64,000 bases of DNA from Chaetoceros tenuissimus (GCA_021927905.1 BLLK01000047.1:3224001-3288000), one strand, 5' to 3'. Counted from the stretch's first letter, positions 10,992-21,308 are shown. The notes: generated by a model not told the origin, from the letters alone. Numbers and translations are program-made.

Positions 10992-12416
10992 TTATTTCCT
11001 TATACACCCATCATCACCTATTTTTTCAGCATACAGAGTCAACGCTACCTCGCAAATCTTTGATGCAACAATGACATTTATTGAGTTGCCCAAAAGCTTC
11101 CACTGTTGTTTCAGGGTGCAATCAGAAGGGAAAGAAAAAGTTTGCTGAGCTTCCCCAGCTTGTCCTTTTGATGTCGGAAATCCAAACAACTTGGCAAGTT
11201 CCATTCCAGAAAAATATCGCAAATCTCCTTTTAAATCCATGCCATTCCAAGTCTCATCGAATTGCCTTTCCTCAGGTTTCACCAATTTTATTTTCTCTAG
11301 TATTGAAGCAATCATCTCATTAGATCCCTGTTTGGTATCTCTATCATAAATTACGCTTCCAGTTCCTCTCACAAACCTCCCATAGGACGATGTCACACAC
11401 GAAGATCTTTTATCACTTGGTGTCACGAAATCAAAACACCATGACGAATTACTACTCAAGATTTTGTCTAGTACAAGAAGCGACTCTCTATCTGTTCCTG
11501 CATCTAAGAATTCACTCAGTGGCAACACACCAGATTCTGATGTAGGATCTTGAACTTGCAATGGATCAATACAAGTGTTGATTGGTGTTTTGTCATCGAT
11601 GTTGTATTGTATCGGTTCTTTTACACTCTCGAACCAAGCCGACATTTTATTATGTACTATATTCTTCAATTGGGAAATATCTATTTGAAAATGTGATGAA
11701 GACTCATACATTACCGCGACTGTGTAGTGTCTTGGTCTATCATTTGGTATGTTGCACTGTGTTGGATTCAAATGAAAATGTGCAAAGTTATATCTTCTAG
11801 CTTTGAGGGCTTTACGAAACATTCGACAGCTGCTAGACTGCACAAATGTTAATAATTTATAATATGTACAATTCGTAAAAAATATAAAACATCCGTAAAG
11901 ACATACCTCTTCGAATCCAATCACATTCTCCAAAACAATAATCCTAGGTAGAGTCTCTTGTTGCATACTTGTAATCATTTCACAAAGATGAATAAAACTT
12001 TTTGACCTAGGATCAATCATATCTTCTTTCTGATTATTATGTTGCCTCGTATGCGGTTGACATGGTGGACTCATCATCCACATAAATGCTCCACTTTCTT
12101 CCAAATTCTTTTTCGTCAGGGATTCGATCGACACGCTTTTTGTAGATGAAGATTTCTTCCTCTTTTTTGTCTTGTACATTGAAATTTCTGCATCATTTCC
12201 TTGAGGCGGGAAATTGTGATAGTAGACTTTATTACAGAGATCTGAATGGTCAAAGGCTCCAAGACACTTGAGTTTCAATCTGCTTTCTGGGGTGTCATCG
12301 CCAGCCTCATTATTTTCCCTAGTCAATCTTTCGATGGCAGCATGAAGTGCATAGCGCCAACCGCCAACGCCCGAATAGAACTCCAAGTAAGTTAATGTTT
12401 CTGATGACGAAGACAT
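10992..12416 (-). CDS. DNMT2: tRNA (cytosine-38-C5) methyltransferase, DNMT2 family
   Basis: Exons 12416-11907 and 11837-10992, 451 aa. The 69-nt intron (GTATGT ... GTGCAG) is a multiple of three without a stop, so it can be misread as coding. Removing it joins E-N-V-I-G-F-E-E to S-S-S-C-R, as in the family. Motifs in order: Y-L-E-F-Y-S-G-V-G-G (SAM site), F-D-H-S-D-L-C-N-K, P-P-C-Q with the catalytic cysteine, E-N-V, N-P-T-Q-C-N-I-P-N-D-R-P-R, C-V-T-S-S-Y-G-R-F-V-R-G-T-G-S where most DNMT2 proteins read C-F-T, and L-L-G-N-S-I-N-V near the end. DNMT2 methylates C38 of tRNA-Asp and sometimes other tRNAs. Translation starts at 12416; an open frame continues upstream to 12596 but is not family-like. 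Its 5' end is partly duplicated at 15602-15700. Confidence 0.93.
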   Translation of the reverse strand: MSSSSETLTYLEFYSGVGGWRYALHAAIERLTRENNEAGDDTPESRLKLKCLGAFDHSDLCNKVYYHNFPPQGNDAEISMYKTKKRKKSSSTKSVSIESLTKKNLEESGAFMWMMSPPCQPHTRQHNNQKEDMIDPRSKSFIHLCEMITSMQQETLPRIIVLENVIGFEEVCLYGCFIFFTNCTYYKLLTFVQSSSCRMFRKALKARRYNFAHFHLNPTQCNIPNDRPRHYTVAVMYESSSHFQIDISQLKNIVHNKMSAWFESVKEPIQYNIDDKTPINTCIDPLQVQDPTSESGVLPLSEFLDAGTDRESLLVLDKILSSNSSWCFDFVTPSDKRSSCVTSSYGRFVRGTGSVIYDRDTKQGSNEMIASILEKIKLVKPEERQFDETWNGMDLKGDLRYFSGMELAKLFGFPTSKGQAGEAQQTFSFPSDCTLKQQWKLLGNSINVIVASKICEVALTLYAEKIGDDGCIRK

Positions 12417-13347
12417 CGAAAATAAAAATATGTATATATTTAGAAGAACACTCTTGAAATGGCGAAAATCCAGTGCTGCCGGCTGGGCAACTTGAAAAAG
12501 AAAAAAAGGAGAAGAAGGAAGGGAAAAGAGCGAAGCGCAAGAGAGAAGAGTAGTGTGACGTTCACGGTAGAGAGTTAGAAAACAGTTATAAAACAAGACT
12601 GAAGGGGCTTAAGTAAATTAAATGTTCATACTCGTCCGCTCGTCTCTCAACTAATAAGAAGAGAGAGGCTGATATTTTCACGTCAGTCAACAAAACAAAA
12701 CAACAAACACTACTTATAAAACCCCTCTACCCACCCAACAATAAAGTAAGTGAATCAAGTGAATCATACACATATCTTCATCCACTTTATAGTCAAAATC
12801 TTACCACTTCATATTTACAGTAGGTAGTTATGCATAAGCCAATTGTCGAATTTCTCATTCAAGATACTTTTAGTGACCCGAGTATGTGTGAGCTTGTGTG
12901 TCTTGAATGAAGAACTGGCTACATACAAGCAAGCAGTTTGTCAGATCACCATGCAAATTTACATATTACCATTCTTCAAGTTTTGTTTAAAACTGGACGG
13001 CTGTACAGGAGCCTCTCCTCAAAGCCATTCCTTTTACTCACTTCGCTTTCAGGATTAGTAATTGTCGTTTGTAACTTAAAAAGCTACTTTTAGATGAAGG
13101 TAAGACGAGAAATATGATTCTATATCTATTGTTGTCGTTCATTCATACTTAAATGTGATATTTTATCCAACAAACAAAGAACTACTATGTAATGATGAGT
13201 GGCACAGAAGAGGGGGTCACTTTTTTTCAGCGACAAACTGAGACGAGCTAAAAACATCGAACCTACTTAGCACAACAACCACACAACATCAACCTTCATT
13301 CACAGCTAAATTCCATCCGAATACAAATTTGACTCCTCCTACTAGCG
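12417..13347. promoter_or_regulatory. Divergent promoter region of DNMT2 and the CW-HSF gene
   Basis: About 930 bp between the DNMT2 start and a small upstream frame of the CW-HSF gene. It is A+T-rich, with short pyrimidine tracts and no convincing gene. The 46 bp next to the DNMT2 start (12417-12462) are part of the segment copied to 15602-15700. Confidence 0.4.
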
Positions 13348-13524
13348 ATGTTCTTTTCAATTCCTGTTTTTTTCATTTCCGGCAATGTCAAAAAGCCTGT
13401 CGTGCTGAAAAATGAGGATCGCCATTGGAAAAAAGATCCAAAACTCGGAACAAGACTGGCGGAGATAGCAGGCAAAGCTAGCAATGCGTTATTACCCATC
13501 AATGTTCATTCATATCCGCTTTAA
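13348..13524 (+). CDS. Possible 58-codon upstream ORF of the CW-HSF gene
   Basis: ATG at 13348, TAA at 13522-13524, 58 aa. It ends 20 bp before the start codon of the CW-HSF gene. The peptide begins hydrophobic (M-F-F-S-I-P-V-F-F) and then becomes basic and charged. No family is recognised. It may be a translated upstream frame that controls the downstream gene, a small protein, or chance. Confidence 0.25.
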   Translation: MFFSIPVFFISGNVKKPVVLKNEDRHWKKDPKLGTRLAEIAGKASNALLPINVHSYPL

Positions 13525-13544
13525 TATCGAATAGATTTATCAGT

Positions 13545-15414
13545 ATGGATAGCAGCGAATCAAATGTTGCTAATGCTTTGGCTGCTTTTGGAGAAGGGGT
13601 TGGTCTAATGTTATCTCCTGAAGAGCTTGAGATGATAGTAGAACTGCAAAATACTTCACCAACCACTGAAATAGTAGGAGCATTACAAGATACGGCCATT
13701 AATGCTACTGAGCACAGCTCCGAAGCATCCGAAGTTGAAATAAGACAAGCTGCTGCAAGTAACCAAGAGAGAGATGATACTCGAGAATCTTTCACTGTCG
13801 AAATCACTCCTAATAGGCGCTCTTCGTCTAGGAGGAGAATTGTTGCAGCTCAGTCTCGTGGTATGGCTGATGCAGCTTGGAAGAGGACTAGTGCTAATGA
13901 AATCACTCCAAATTCTGCTTTACCAAGTTCTACTAGTAATAGGCGCTCCTTATCTAGGAGAAGAGGTATTGTGTCTCAGTCTCGTGATACAGAGATTACT
14001 CCTAGTTCCGATTCGACACTCCCATCAAGTTCTACTAGTAGAGGCGTATTAGCATATGAAGCAAATGACGAAGATACCGCTGCTACGAATCTCCTTTCGC
14101 TGAGGAACCAGGACACATTCAACCCAGATACTTTCCGAGCATGTTCATTGTCGCAGGTAAATACTAATACTCTCCGTAGTAATTATATACCTGGAACAAA
14201 ACGTAAAAATGACGAAGTAGATACATGGATTCCTGTTGGCAAAGAACAAAAGACCACCGATGAAGCAGTCCATATGGATATTGACTCTTCCGGAGAGTCC
14301 ATTCAAGTTCAAGAAGGAGATTGGGTTCAATGTGATATCTGCGATAAATGGCGGAAGCTATCAAGACATCTCTCTGCAGAGGAGAGAAACGATGATTGGT
14401 ACTGTGACATGAATACGGATAGTCCTAATGCATCATGTGATGATCCGGAGGAAGTGTATTCTGAAGATAAAAAGTGAGATACTTCCTATTATTGTATATC
14501 TTTCTTTGTAAGCCATTATCTCATCTCTCACTAATTCTATTCTTTTTAGATTGGCTAACAAGAGGGGACTTGTCGCCGACATTGAAGAGGATGAGGACAT
14601 TGATCCCGATGATATTTACGATGAATTTTGTCCAGCTGAGGAATCCGATGAGGATGAAGAGCTGTGCAAAGCTGATTTTGATTTTGATGATGAGGAAGAA
14701 GAGGTTTGGGTGCCAAACGAGGATGCTAATCTAGCTCATTCTTCAAGTGATGCTAACGAGGAGCAAACAAGACGCGCAAAGAGACATCGCATTCCGGAAG
14801 ATTCTAATTCTTTTATTGAGGACGAGGATGAGCTTCCAGCATTGGATGATTCTGCTTTTCCAAACGTGGTACGATTATGTTGTTTATTGTGATTATGCTG
14901 TTTATATACATTCTATGTGCTAACTCCAAAACTTGTTTTTAGTTGTATAAGATTCTCCAAGACAATCAATATCCTGGTATCATTTCATGGACCGATGATG
15001 GTAAGGGATTCGTCATTCCAGACCAAGATCGCTTTATGAATGAAGTATATAACCCAATACATGATAGAAGTATAAAGTTTGTTACTTTGCGGAGAAAGGT
15101 ATGCTATTCTTTGATATTATTGATAAAAACTTTCCTGATATTCTATATACTGATCATTTCTATCTCATACAACAGCTTGGAAGGTGGGGCTTTTTTTCGA
15201 ATAAGGGAACGTATTATCACAAGGTAACTTTTCAATTCAGATTTTTATTAATCTTTCGATACTTTTTCATTGTAATCCTGAGAACAGGTTGTTCACCGTG
15301 GGTGTGACTGTTTTGGATGCGTCTGAAGTGAAAAAAAGGCTCGAAAAAGGGGAAATCATTATCAATGGTCACAAGCATCGTATGAATGAACCTGATTCAG
15401 AGATTTATTTTTGA
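13545..15414 (+). CDS. CW zinc finger fused to heat-shock-factor-type DNA-binding domain
   Basis: Exons 13545-14473, 14550-14868, 14943-15098, 15176-15223 and 15283-15414, all in phase, 527 aa. A Ser/Arg-rich N-terminal part has a repeated E-I-T-P motif and R-R-S-x-S-R-R-R. Residues about 259-303 are a CW finger: W-V-Q-C-D-I-C-D-K-W-R-K-L, then W-Y-C and a final C before D-P-E-E, with all four zinc cysteines and the aromatic cage tryptophans. CW domains read methylated H3K4. A very acidic linker follows. Residues about 412-484 are an HSF domain: F-P-N-V-L-Y-K-I-L, I-I-S-W, F-V-T-L-R-R-K-L-G-R-W-G-F (recognition helix) and Y-Y-H-K. The last exon uses a TGAG acceptor at 15282; the alternative CAG acceptor at 15288 would stop after 12 codons. 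The predicted role is as a nuclear transcription factor targeted partly by chromatin marks. Confidence 0.82.
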
Positions 15415-15904
15415 ATACATCGAATGGGGATGTGTATGATGGGTATTTCATATTGTTGTATAATTTCTTTCTATATAATTTGATTCCATATTCAATGCCT
15501 TGTATATATTTTTATTTGCTCCGTCATTCACAAACTCTTTGCTTGCTGCAAGTGAGGATGGTGTTCTTTGAAAAGGAGTTACATCATGTGGACGGAAACA
15601 GCCGCCAACGCCCGAATAGAACTCTAAGTACGTTAATGTTTCTGATGACGAAGACATCGAAAATAAAAATATGTATATATTTAGAACACTCTTGTAATGG
15701 ATAGATTATTTGTTAGTAGGTATTTGAGATAGACAACAAAACGCATGAGATAGAAGATGGGAGTCACATAGTTTGATAAGTATGGCCTCACAGCCATCCA
15801 ATACAATGTACGTTTGACCTCGCTTGGTTTGACGGTAAGAAGAGCTTTTTCATGATGATGAAAGAACATTTTCTTCCTCTTTGATACTTACATAAAAGAA
15901 CAAC
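15415..15904. other. Intergenic region carrying a copied DNMT2 fragment
   Basis: 490 bp between the CW-HSF stop and the J-protein start. Apart from the 99-bp DNMT2-derived segment at 15602-15700, I see only A+T-rich untranslated or promoter sequence. Confidence 0.5.
15602..15700 (-). pseudogene. Truncated duplicate of the DNMT2 5' end
   Basis: 15602-15700 matches 12361-12462 (DNMT2 start codon, first 18-19 codons and 46 bp of 5' flank) except for three substitutions (two in the coding part: CTCC/CTCT and TAAG/TACG; one near the right end) and a 3-bp deletion in the flank. The orientation is the same as the parent. The copy keeps M-S-S-S-S-E-T-L and Y-S-G-V-G-G, then runs into unrelated sequence, so it cannot encode an enzyme. 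The match ends abruptly on both sides, without poly-A or obvious target-site repeats. Confidence 0.9.
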
Positions 15905-16954
15905 ATGAAGTTATCTCTGTTTTATATTTCATCATTGCTTATTACACCAACAGCAGGATTCTGTCACTTGAATACTCCAGCTGTTGGTCGTACTAGCTCA
16001 ACTTCTCTTTGCGCTGGAATGGGAATGGGAGGAGGCACCAAGTCAAAGAAGAAAAAGGGAGGAAAGAAAGCTGCAGCTGGTCCTAAGTTTGATGTTGCAA
16101 AAGCATGTCTCAAATCCGAAAAGATATATGACAAACTATTGAAGGAGCAAACAAAAATTGACCAGGAAGACAATGATATTTTCGAATACATTACTGCAGA
16201 ATACATGATCACTGCCCGCATCAAACCCTCTGATTTTAAAGATATGAACATTCCAGGTGCGGCTTCTGTATCTGATTGGGTTCCTGTTGCTCAGATGGCT
16301 TTGAAAAGACACGTAGACGAGCCTAGTTTTGATAGTCATATCAGAGATTGTGAAAGAGTAAGAACTGCAGTATCTTATTACTGTCGAGAGATCTCATACT
16401 TGGGAACTCTCGCAGCGAGTATCTTCAAAAGCATCCCTCGTAGTTCTATTGAATATGCTGCAGAACCTCTTGATTCATTTTACAAATTTGTCTACGAAGA
16501 TATTATAGAAGGAAAAAATGAGGATTCCTCAAATGAAAATACAATGTCAAAAGCTGAGGCCAGAAAGGTTCTTGAACTAGAGGAAGGCTGTAATGATGCT
16601 AGCGAGATCAAGGCAGCTTATAGAAAACTTTCTTTCAAATTACATCCTGATAGACTGGTTGGAAAAGACATTTCAGAAGAAGAATCCAAACAAGCAGCAA
16701 TTGATTTTGCAAAAGTAAAGCTTGCGTATGAATCAATGAGTTCCGGAGTCAGAGGGGATTCAACAAGTGCAGGTAAATCATGGTACGAAAGTTTAGGTGG
16801 TCGTGCTAGAACTGATTTCGGCAAACTTACTCTATTGCCAATGGCAGATGCAAAGGAAGCATTCGAAAAGGGTAAATATGAATCAGCTGTTGCAGGGCTA
16901 CTTCCTGATACAGTTATGGCTTTCGTCACACGCAATCAAGCAGCAACACGATAG
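15905..16954 (+). CDS. Plastid-targeted J-domain protein
   Basis: Single exon, 349 aa. A signal peptide (residues 1-18) ends in T-A-G-F, a variant of the diatom A-x-F plastid motif, followed by a Ser/Thr-rich transit region and a basic K-K-K-K-G-G-K-K stretch. The middle (about 60-200) is helical and unassigned. Residues about 217-280 form a J domain with A-Y-R-K-L-S-F-K-L-H-P-D-R, including the H-P-D that stimulates Hsp70 ATPase. The C-terminus is not a classical DnaJ zinc or substrate domain. The likely role is recruiting plastid Hsp70. Targeting is inferred from the leader; the J domain is clear. Confidence 0.82.
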   Translation: MKLSLFYISSLLITPTAGFCHLNTPAVGRTSSTSLCAGMGMGGGTKSKKKKGGKKAAAGPKFDVAKACLKSEKIYDKLLKEQTKIDQEDNDIFEYITAEYMITARIKPSDFKDMNIPGAASVSDWVPVAQMALKRHVDEPSFDSHIRDCERVRTAVSYYCREISYLGTLAASIFKSIPRSSIEYAAEPLDSFYKFVYEDIIEGKNEDSSNENTMSKAEARKVLELEEGCNDASEIKAAYRKLSFKLHPDRLVGKDISEEESKQAAIDFAKVKLAYESMSSGVRGDSTSAGKSWYESLGGRARTDFGKLTLLPMADAKEAFEKGKYESAVAGLLPDTVMAFVTRNQAATR

Positions 16955-17023
16955 TCAGAAAGATATTGAAAATGTCCCTTTTTTAATAAAAATCTTTTTT
17001 ACTTCATTTTTTGTATTTATTAT

Positions 17024-18211
17024 TTAGTTACGAGATCTCTTTGCATCACCCCCAGCAGAAGATGGCGTAGGTCTTCTAGTTCCGGCATTCCCGTCACCTT
17101 CAACCTTTTTCTTCATTTTATCAAGCTCAGCACGAATGGATTTGAAAATACTTTCGTCCATGCCCTTTTTATCTGCAATCAGTTCCATCATTTGGATTCC
17201 AATAGCTATAAGATTTACAACATTAGACTTTGTTCTAGTGAATACAAAATCCAAATCATGTTAATATACTTACACGCAAGATCTTCTATTGATGCATCAA
17301 GGATATCTAACCAATCTTTGCCGCCTGACGGTCTTAATTTGCAAAATTGCCCGCTCAAATAGATACAAGCATATGCGATAGTATCTGGCGGATATTGTAG
17401 GCAAAGACTAGTATGCATAGAATCATTTGCAAAATTCATGGAATATTGTGTCAATTGGTTCAACATTCTCCCCATTTCCTCCCTTGATAATTGTGTACCG
17501 GGAGAAGATATATATTCTAGTTCATTGGATAGCACCATTTTTTTGATCTATATTCAATGGCCACATCATGAAACTAGATTGAGAGATCATGCTTCAAGAA
17601 TAGTACTTTTTGAAAAGTAGATTCTATTGACTCACCTTTCCAAAGTGAATATATGGATGACTGATACTCAACTCAAACCCAATCGTATGCAAAATTACGC
17701 GTTCCAACAATAAAATACGTTCCTTTAGTCTGGTATATTCTTGACATTTCATATCCAAATACCCTCTCTTATCAAGTTTCACACCTTCCTGTGGAGTTTT
17801 ATTTTTCATAGCATTATTTTTGAGACGGAAGCATTCTTGTAAAATCGACACAAGCTTCTTTGGACTTTCTTCGGTCTTTGCTGCAAGTAGGATACATGCC
17901 ACAGCTACTTCAAACCGATCATGTTCTTCGAATGAGTGCACTGCATAAAAGCGATGAAAGAATACCATTGATGTCGAAATTGTCACTCTAGGTAGTTTTA
18001 AGACTCTTCCTGCTTCTTCTAGGAATCGACAGGTTTTGCGTCGAGTTGTTTTTTCCTGTTGTGTAGTGTAAAAGCCACTTTTACAACTTGGTAATTGCGA
18101 TTCTGAGAAATAAGCTGGTGCGTTAGAGCGAGATTCCACAAAAGGTTGAGCACCCCTTCCTTTAGGAGGAGGAGGCTGTGCTCTTGGAGGTGGAGGTGTT
18201 CTACTGCTCAT
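17024..18211 (-). CDS. Cyclin K/T-like transcription cyclin
   Basis: Exons 18211-17636, 17547-17274 and 17205-17024 (introns 88 and 68 nt), 343 aa. The Pro-rich start is followed by the first cyclin fold with S-T-S-M-V-F-F-H-R-F-Y and C-I-L-L-A-A-K-T-E-E-S-P-K-K-L, hallmark sequences of cyclins K, T and L. The second fold contains F-A-N-D-S-M-H-T-S-L-C-L-Q-Y-P-P and A-Y-A-C-I-Y-L-S-G. These cyclins activate CDK9/CDK12-type kinases that phosphorylate the RNA polymerase II C-terminal domain. The C-terminus ends in a short basic nuclear tail. The exact subtype (K versus T) cannot be settled by eye. Confidence 0.85.
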
Positions 18212-18652
18212 TTTCTAGAAATTATGGAAAGAGCTAGAGTGCCTTACAATTTTGATCTGCCTGAGGTAATCGGTGTCCGCCAATTCCTAAGTAGGCCTGA
18301 GAAAGTAGCTAGAATTTGTAAATATCCTAGTTAACCAATTGATTGGCAGATTTGTAAGGAGTACTCATGTAATTGTGATGAAAAAGACCATCATTGTAGT
18401 GTACGTACTACATACTGTACTACATACACATCCACACGATGATGATTGTGTGGTTCTTTACCCTAGCTACCTAGCTAGCTACGTATAGGTATGATAATCG
18501 TCGTATAATGTCTCTTTGCTTTTGAATAGTCAAATCTAGACATGGTAGGCTGGTTTTGATGGTAGGTCTTGATTTAATATCCAATCAACTAGAAGTTGAA
18601 GAATAATTTGGAGATGTTAAATGGAAGAACAGAAACCCCTAATGTATTATAC
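18212..18652. other. Intergenic region with short inverted repeats
   Basis: 441 bp between two minus-strand genes. Near 18396-18420 a TGTAGT/ACTACA stem flanks a 6-bp spacer, CCACAC/GTGTGG pair at 18432-18453, and CTAGCTAC/TAGCTAGC repeats lie near 18473-18482. No gene is visible. Confidence 0.45.
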
Positions 18653-20968
18653 TTAGCTTACTTTCCTGGCTAAACCTTCTTTTTCATTCAATTTCTCTTC
18701 ATCTTTGGAATCTTTATGTTTCGACGTGTCGTCTTCGTCACCCTCGCTTTCCATAGCATCATCAATATCAGCCAATTCTTCATTTACATTCTGCTCCTTC
18801 AAAGGCTCTTCTATTTTCACAACATTTTCCTTTATTTTTTGAAGATTTAACACCATTGGAGGGTTTTTATTCATAAACTTTTTTGCATCAAGTAGAATCT
18901 CAAGCACATCATCTTGATCATTACTTCGATGAATTTTCCATGGTAGACTTGGGAGCCCCAATTTCAATGGGGCGAAACTGATCTCAGCAATAGAAGCTGT
19001 TAATCGCTGAGGAAGAATTGGAGACAGAACCTTTAGAAATAACCGATTGTGCCATCCAGGTATGACCTCTGCATCACCCGATAACATTGCACGTACGGCT
19101 CGGCTTGCAACATCCGGAGCCTTCATTGCATAAAACGGTATTCTGAAAGCTAGCGCTTTTTCCAAGTTGCTTCTCGAAGCAAATTCTGTTCCCTTTACTG
19201 CACCGGGTAAAAGACATGTCACACCTACACCATATTTTTCCAATTCTCTTCCCATAGAATGAGCCAAAACTTTCTCATAAGCCTTTGTTGCTGAATAACA
19301 TGCTACGCCAGGGACACCTGGAACAGCCCCAGCAACTGACGACACAAACAGGATCCTACCTCTTCTTTGCCTTTTCATACTTTTTCCATATAAATGACTT
19401 AACTTTGTCACTGAAGCCACATTCAAATTCATTGTATCAGTAAGGTAATCTTCATCGGCGTTGATCACGTCGCCAGTGGGACAAACACCAGCATTGTTTA
19501 CAAGAATGTCCACACGCAAGCCAGCTGTCTCAGTCGTTTCGTAAATTTGCTTTGCAGTTTCTGGGTTGGACAAGTCACCTTGAATCACACAGCAGTTCAC
19601 ACCATAAGCAGTTTGAATGTCGTCTGCAAGAGTTTTCAACTTTTCCACATCTCTTGCAACTAGAATTAATGGAATTTCCCACCTTGCCAGTTCGATTGCG
19701 ATCGACCTTCCAATTCCACGAGATGCACCAGTCACCAATGCATATCCAAGTGGAAGATCTCTGGAAATTTGATAAAGATCAGGCATATGTGAAACTGTGC
19801 TGTTGGAAGATCCTTGCCAATACTCCTTCTTCATCATATCTTTGGCTCTTTGAAGTCGATGCTTCTTTTCACTCTTGTTATGTCTCATTTTGATTTCCTT
19901 CAGTAAAACTAATTCTTCCATAATCTTTTTTCGTTTCAATTCCATATCTTGCCGTTTACGAAGATGATTCATTTTCTTCCAACTTTGGAAAACTCCATTC
20001 ACCCGTCTAGGATTAGGTGCCTTTTCATAAAATTTATGAATAGATTTCTTGAGACTATCAATGTCTACATGAGAATCAAGTAAGTTTTGGACATAATTAT
20101 GAGAATCTGAATCTCCATGTTTTGTTTCAATTTCCTCATTTGTAGTTGATTCACTGTCGTCATCCAATACATCATCTGCTGAACCTAATACAGGATCCAA
20201 TTCCAAAGAAGGAAGCTCCTCCGGTAGAAATGGTGGTAAGATTGCTTTTCGCACATCTCTATATTGAGCTGAAAGGGGTAGAGGTGTCAATCGTTTCTGT
20301 TTCCTCACTTCATAGTCAGCCCAAGATAGAACTGCAATACTTAAACTTGCCAAAGCTGCTTTTTGTGCTATACTATGAATCTGTGGAGCAATAATCGATG
20401 AAGGATTTTGTTTTGCTGGCAAAAGAGCAAGAAGCAGTAGTGGCGGTGCTGCCGGTGGAAGATGAAAGGAGAGTGCACTACCCATTTGCTGCATCTGCAC
20501 TAGACTACCTCTCGCTTTGACTTTTATAAATTTGGACAGCCTATGGATACCTGGTAAGTTCTCATAGTTTTCATTCTGCACTACTTGTGCTTCATTTGGC
20601 GACCCATTCATTGGCATCATTACAGGCTTTGGTCTAGTGAGTAAATTAAAAGGCCAAGGTGGCCAAGCTTGCTGCATTTGTTGTTTATTATTATAAAATT
20701 GTGCTTCTCTCTCTTGTTGAGTCAATTCAGTCGAGGCCATGAGTTGCACATTGTTGTTCATATCATATCCTAAATCATTATCATGGTAAGGCCTTCTTCT
20801 TCTTTTAGCGATATGACTTGCTTGTATCGTTGGAGATATCCTAGCTGCAATGGTTGCCCTAGCATTTTGAACAGGTCCAAATAGTACATCACTTTTTTGT
20901 CCAGCACAAGTGACTTGCAAGAGGAAGGAGTTCCAGAGTAATGCTACTAGAATTTGCTCTCTATGCAT
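18653..20968 (-). CDS. Membrane-associated short-chain dehydrogenase/reductase
   Basis: Intronless, 771 aa, much longer than the 250-300 aa SDR core. The first 22 residues are a signal peptide or anchor. A second hydrophobic run, P-P-A-A-P-P-L-L-L-L-A-L-L-P, lies near residue 175. A Lys/Arg-rich helix precedes the catalytic core. The core has T-G-A-S-R-G-I-G (about 411, NAD(P) binding), N-N-A-G, S-S-V-A-G (catalytic Ser) and Y-S-A-T-K (about 556, Tyr and Lys). The C-terminus is acidic. It resembles classical ER ketoreductases such as 17-beta-HSD12/KAR by motif order. Substrate unknown. Catalytic residues are complete, so activity is expected. Confidence 0.82.
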   Translation of the reverse strand: MHREQILVALLWNSFLLQVTCAGQKSDVLFGPVQNARATIAARISPTIQASHIAKRRRRPYHDNDLGYDMNNNVQLMASTELTQQEREAQFYNNKQQMQQAWPPWPFNLLTRPKPVMMPMNGSPNEAQVVQNENYENLPGIHRLSKFIKVKARGSLVQMQQMGSALSFHLPPAAPPLLLLALLPAKQNPSSIIAPQIHSIAQKAALASLSIAVLSWADYEVRKQKRLTPLPLSAQYRDVRKAILPPFLPEELPSLELDPVLGSADDVLDDDSESTTNEEIETKHGDSDSHNYVQNLLDSHVDIDSLKKSIHKFYEKAPNPRRVNGVFQSWKKMNHLRKRQDMELKRKKIMEELVLLKEIKMRHNKSEKKHRLQRAKDMMKKEYWQGSSNSTVSHMPDLYQISRDLPLGYALVTGASRGIGRSIAIELARWEIPLILVARDVEKLKTLADDIQTAYGVNCCVIQGDLSNPETAKQIYETTETAGLRVDILVNNAGVCPTGDVINADEDYLTDTMNLNVASVTKLSHLYGKSMKRQRRGRILFVSSVAGAVPGVPGVACYSATKAYEKVLAHSMGRELEKYGVGVTCLLPGAVKGTEFASRSNLEKALAFRIPFYAMKAPDVASRAVRAMLSGDAEVIPGWHNRLFLKVLSPILPQRLTASIAEISFAPLKLGLPSLPWKIHRSNDQDDVLEILLDAKKFMNKNPPMVLNLQKIKENVVKIEEPLKEQNVNEELADIDDAMESEGDEDDTSKHKDSKDEEKLNEKEGLARKVS

Positions 20969-21308
20969 TTTGAATAGAGACTTGAATGCTACGATTGGTG
21001 TATTTCTTTATCTCTAAGGTATTACAACATTGGATATTTACATTAGATACAAAAGATAAAGGAACGGTTTTGATGTGTTTTTGAATTGGATCGTCTGACA
21101 CCTGCCGTTGATTGCCGTTGACAGGTTCGATAACCTGATGAGTGAGTCCATAAAGTAATAAACCTGCTACATTCTTTGTTGTTCTGTTTCAATTCAAAAA
21201 AAGAAGTGCACGTCAACTCCTAATCACTAACCATTAGTAAATTGAACACAGCAATATAGTTCAAGCTTAGAAACATACTAGAGCTACTAAGAATTACACA
21301 CGGGAAAT
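20969..21308. promoter_or_regulatory. Divergent promoter region, SDR and SERINC genes
   Basis: 340 bp between the SDR start (minus) and the SERINC start (plus). A near-perfect repeat GCCGTTGAT/GCCGTTGAC occurs at about 21103-21122. Otherwise A+T-rich with no gene. It likely holds both promoters and 5' leaders. Confidence 0.4.

Noticed and set aside
11838-11906. 69 nt inside DNMT2 read as coding
   Set aside because: No stop and length divisible by three, but it has GTATGT...CAG ends and breaks the conserved E-N-V block. Treated as an intron.
15283-15325. CAG acceptor at 15288 for the last CW-HSF exon
   Set aside because: It would stop after 12 codons, whereas the TGAG acceptor 6 nt upstream opens 43 codons with Lys/Glu-rich coding sequence. 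Not excluded.
15448-15657. Short minus-strand ORF starting like DNMT2
   Set aside because: Only the first 18-19 codons are DNMT2-derived. The rest is unrelated, so it is a duplicated fragment, not a gene.
17235-17269. 35-nt intron in the cyclin gene
   Set aside because: Phase works, but the length is far below the others. A 68-nt intron with a GTAAGT donor also keeps phase and fits the cyclin fold better.
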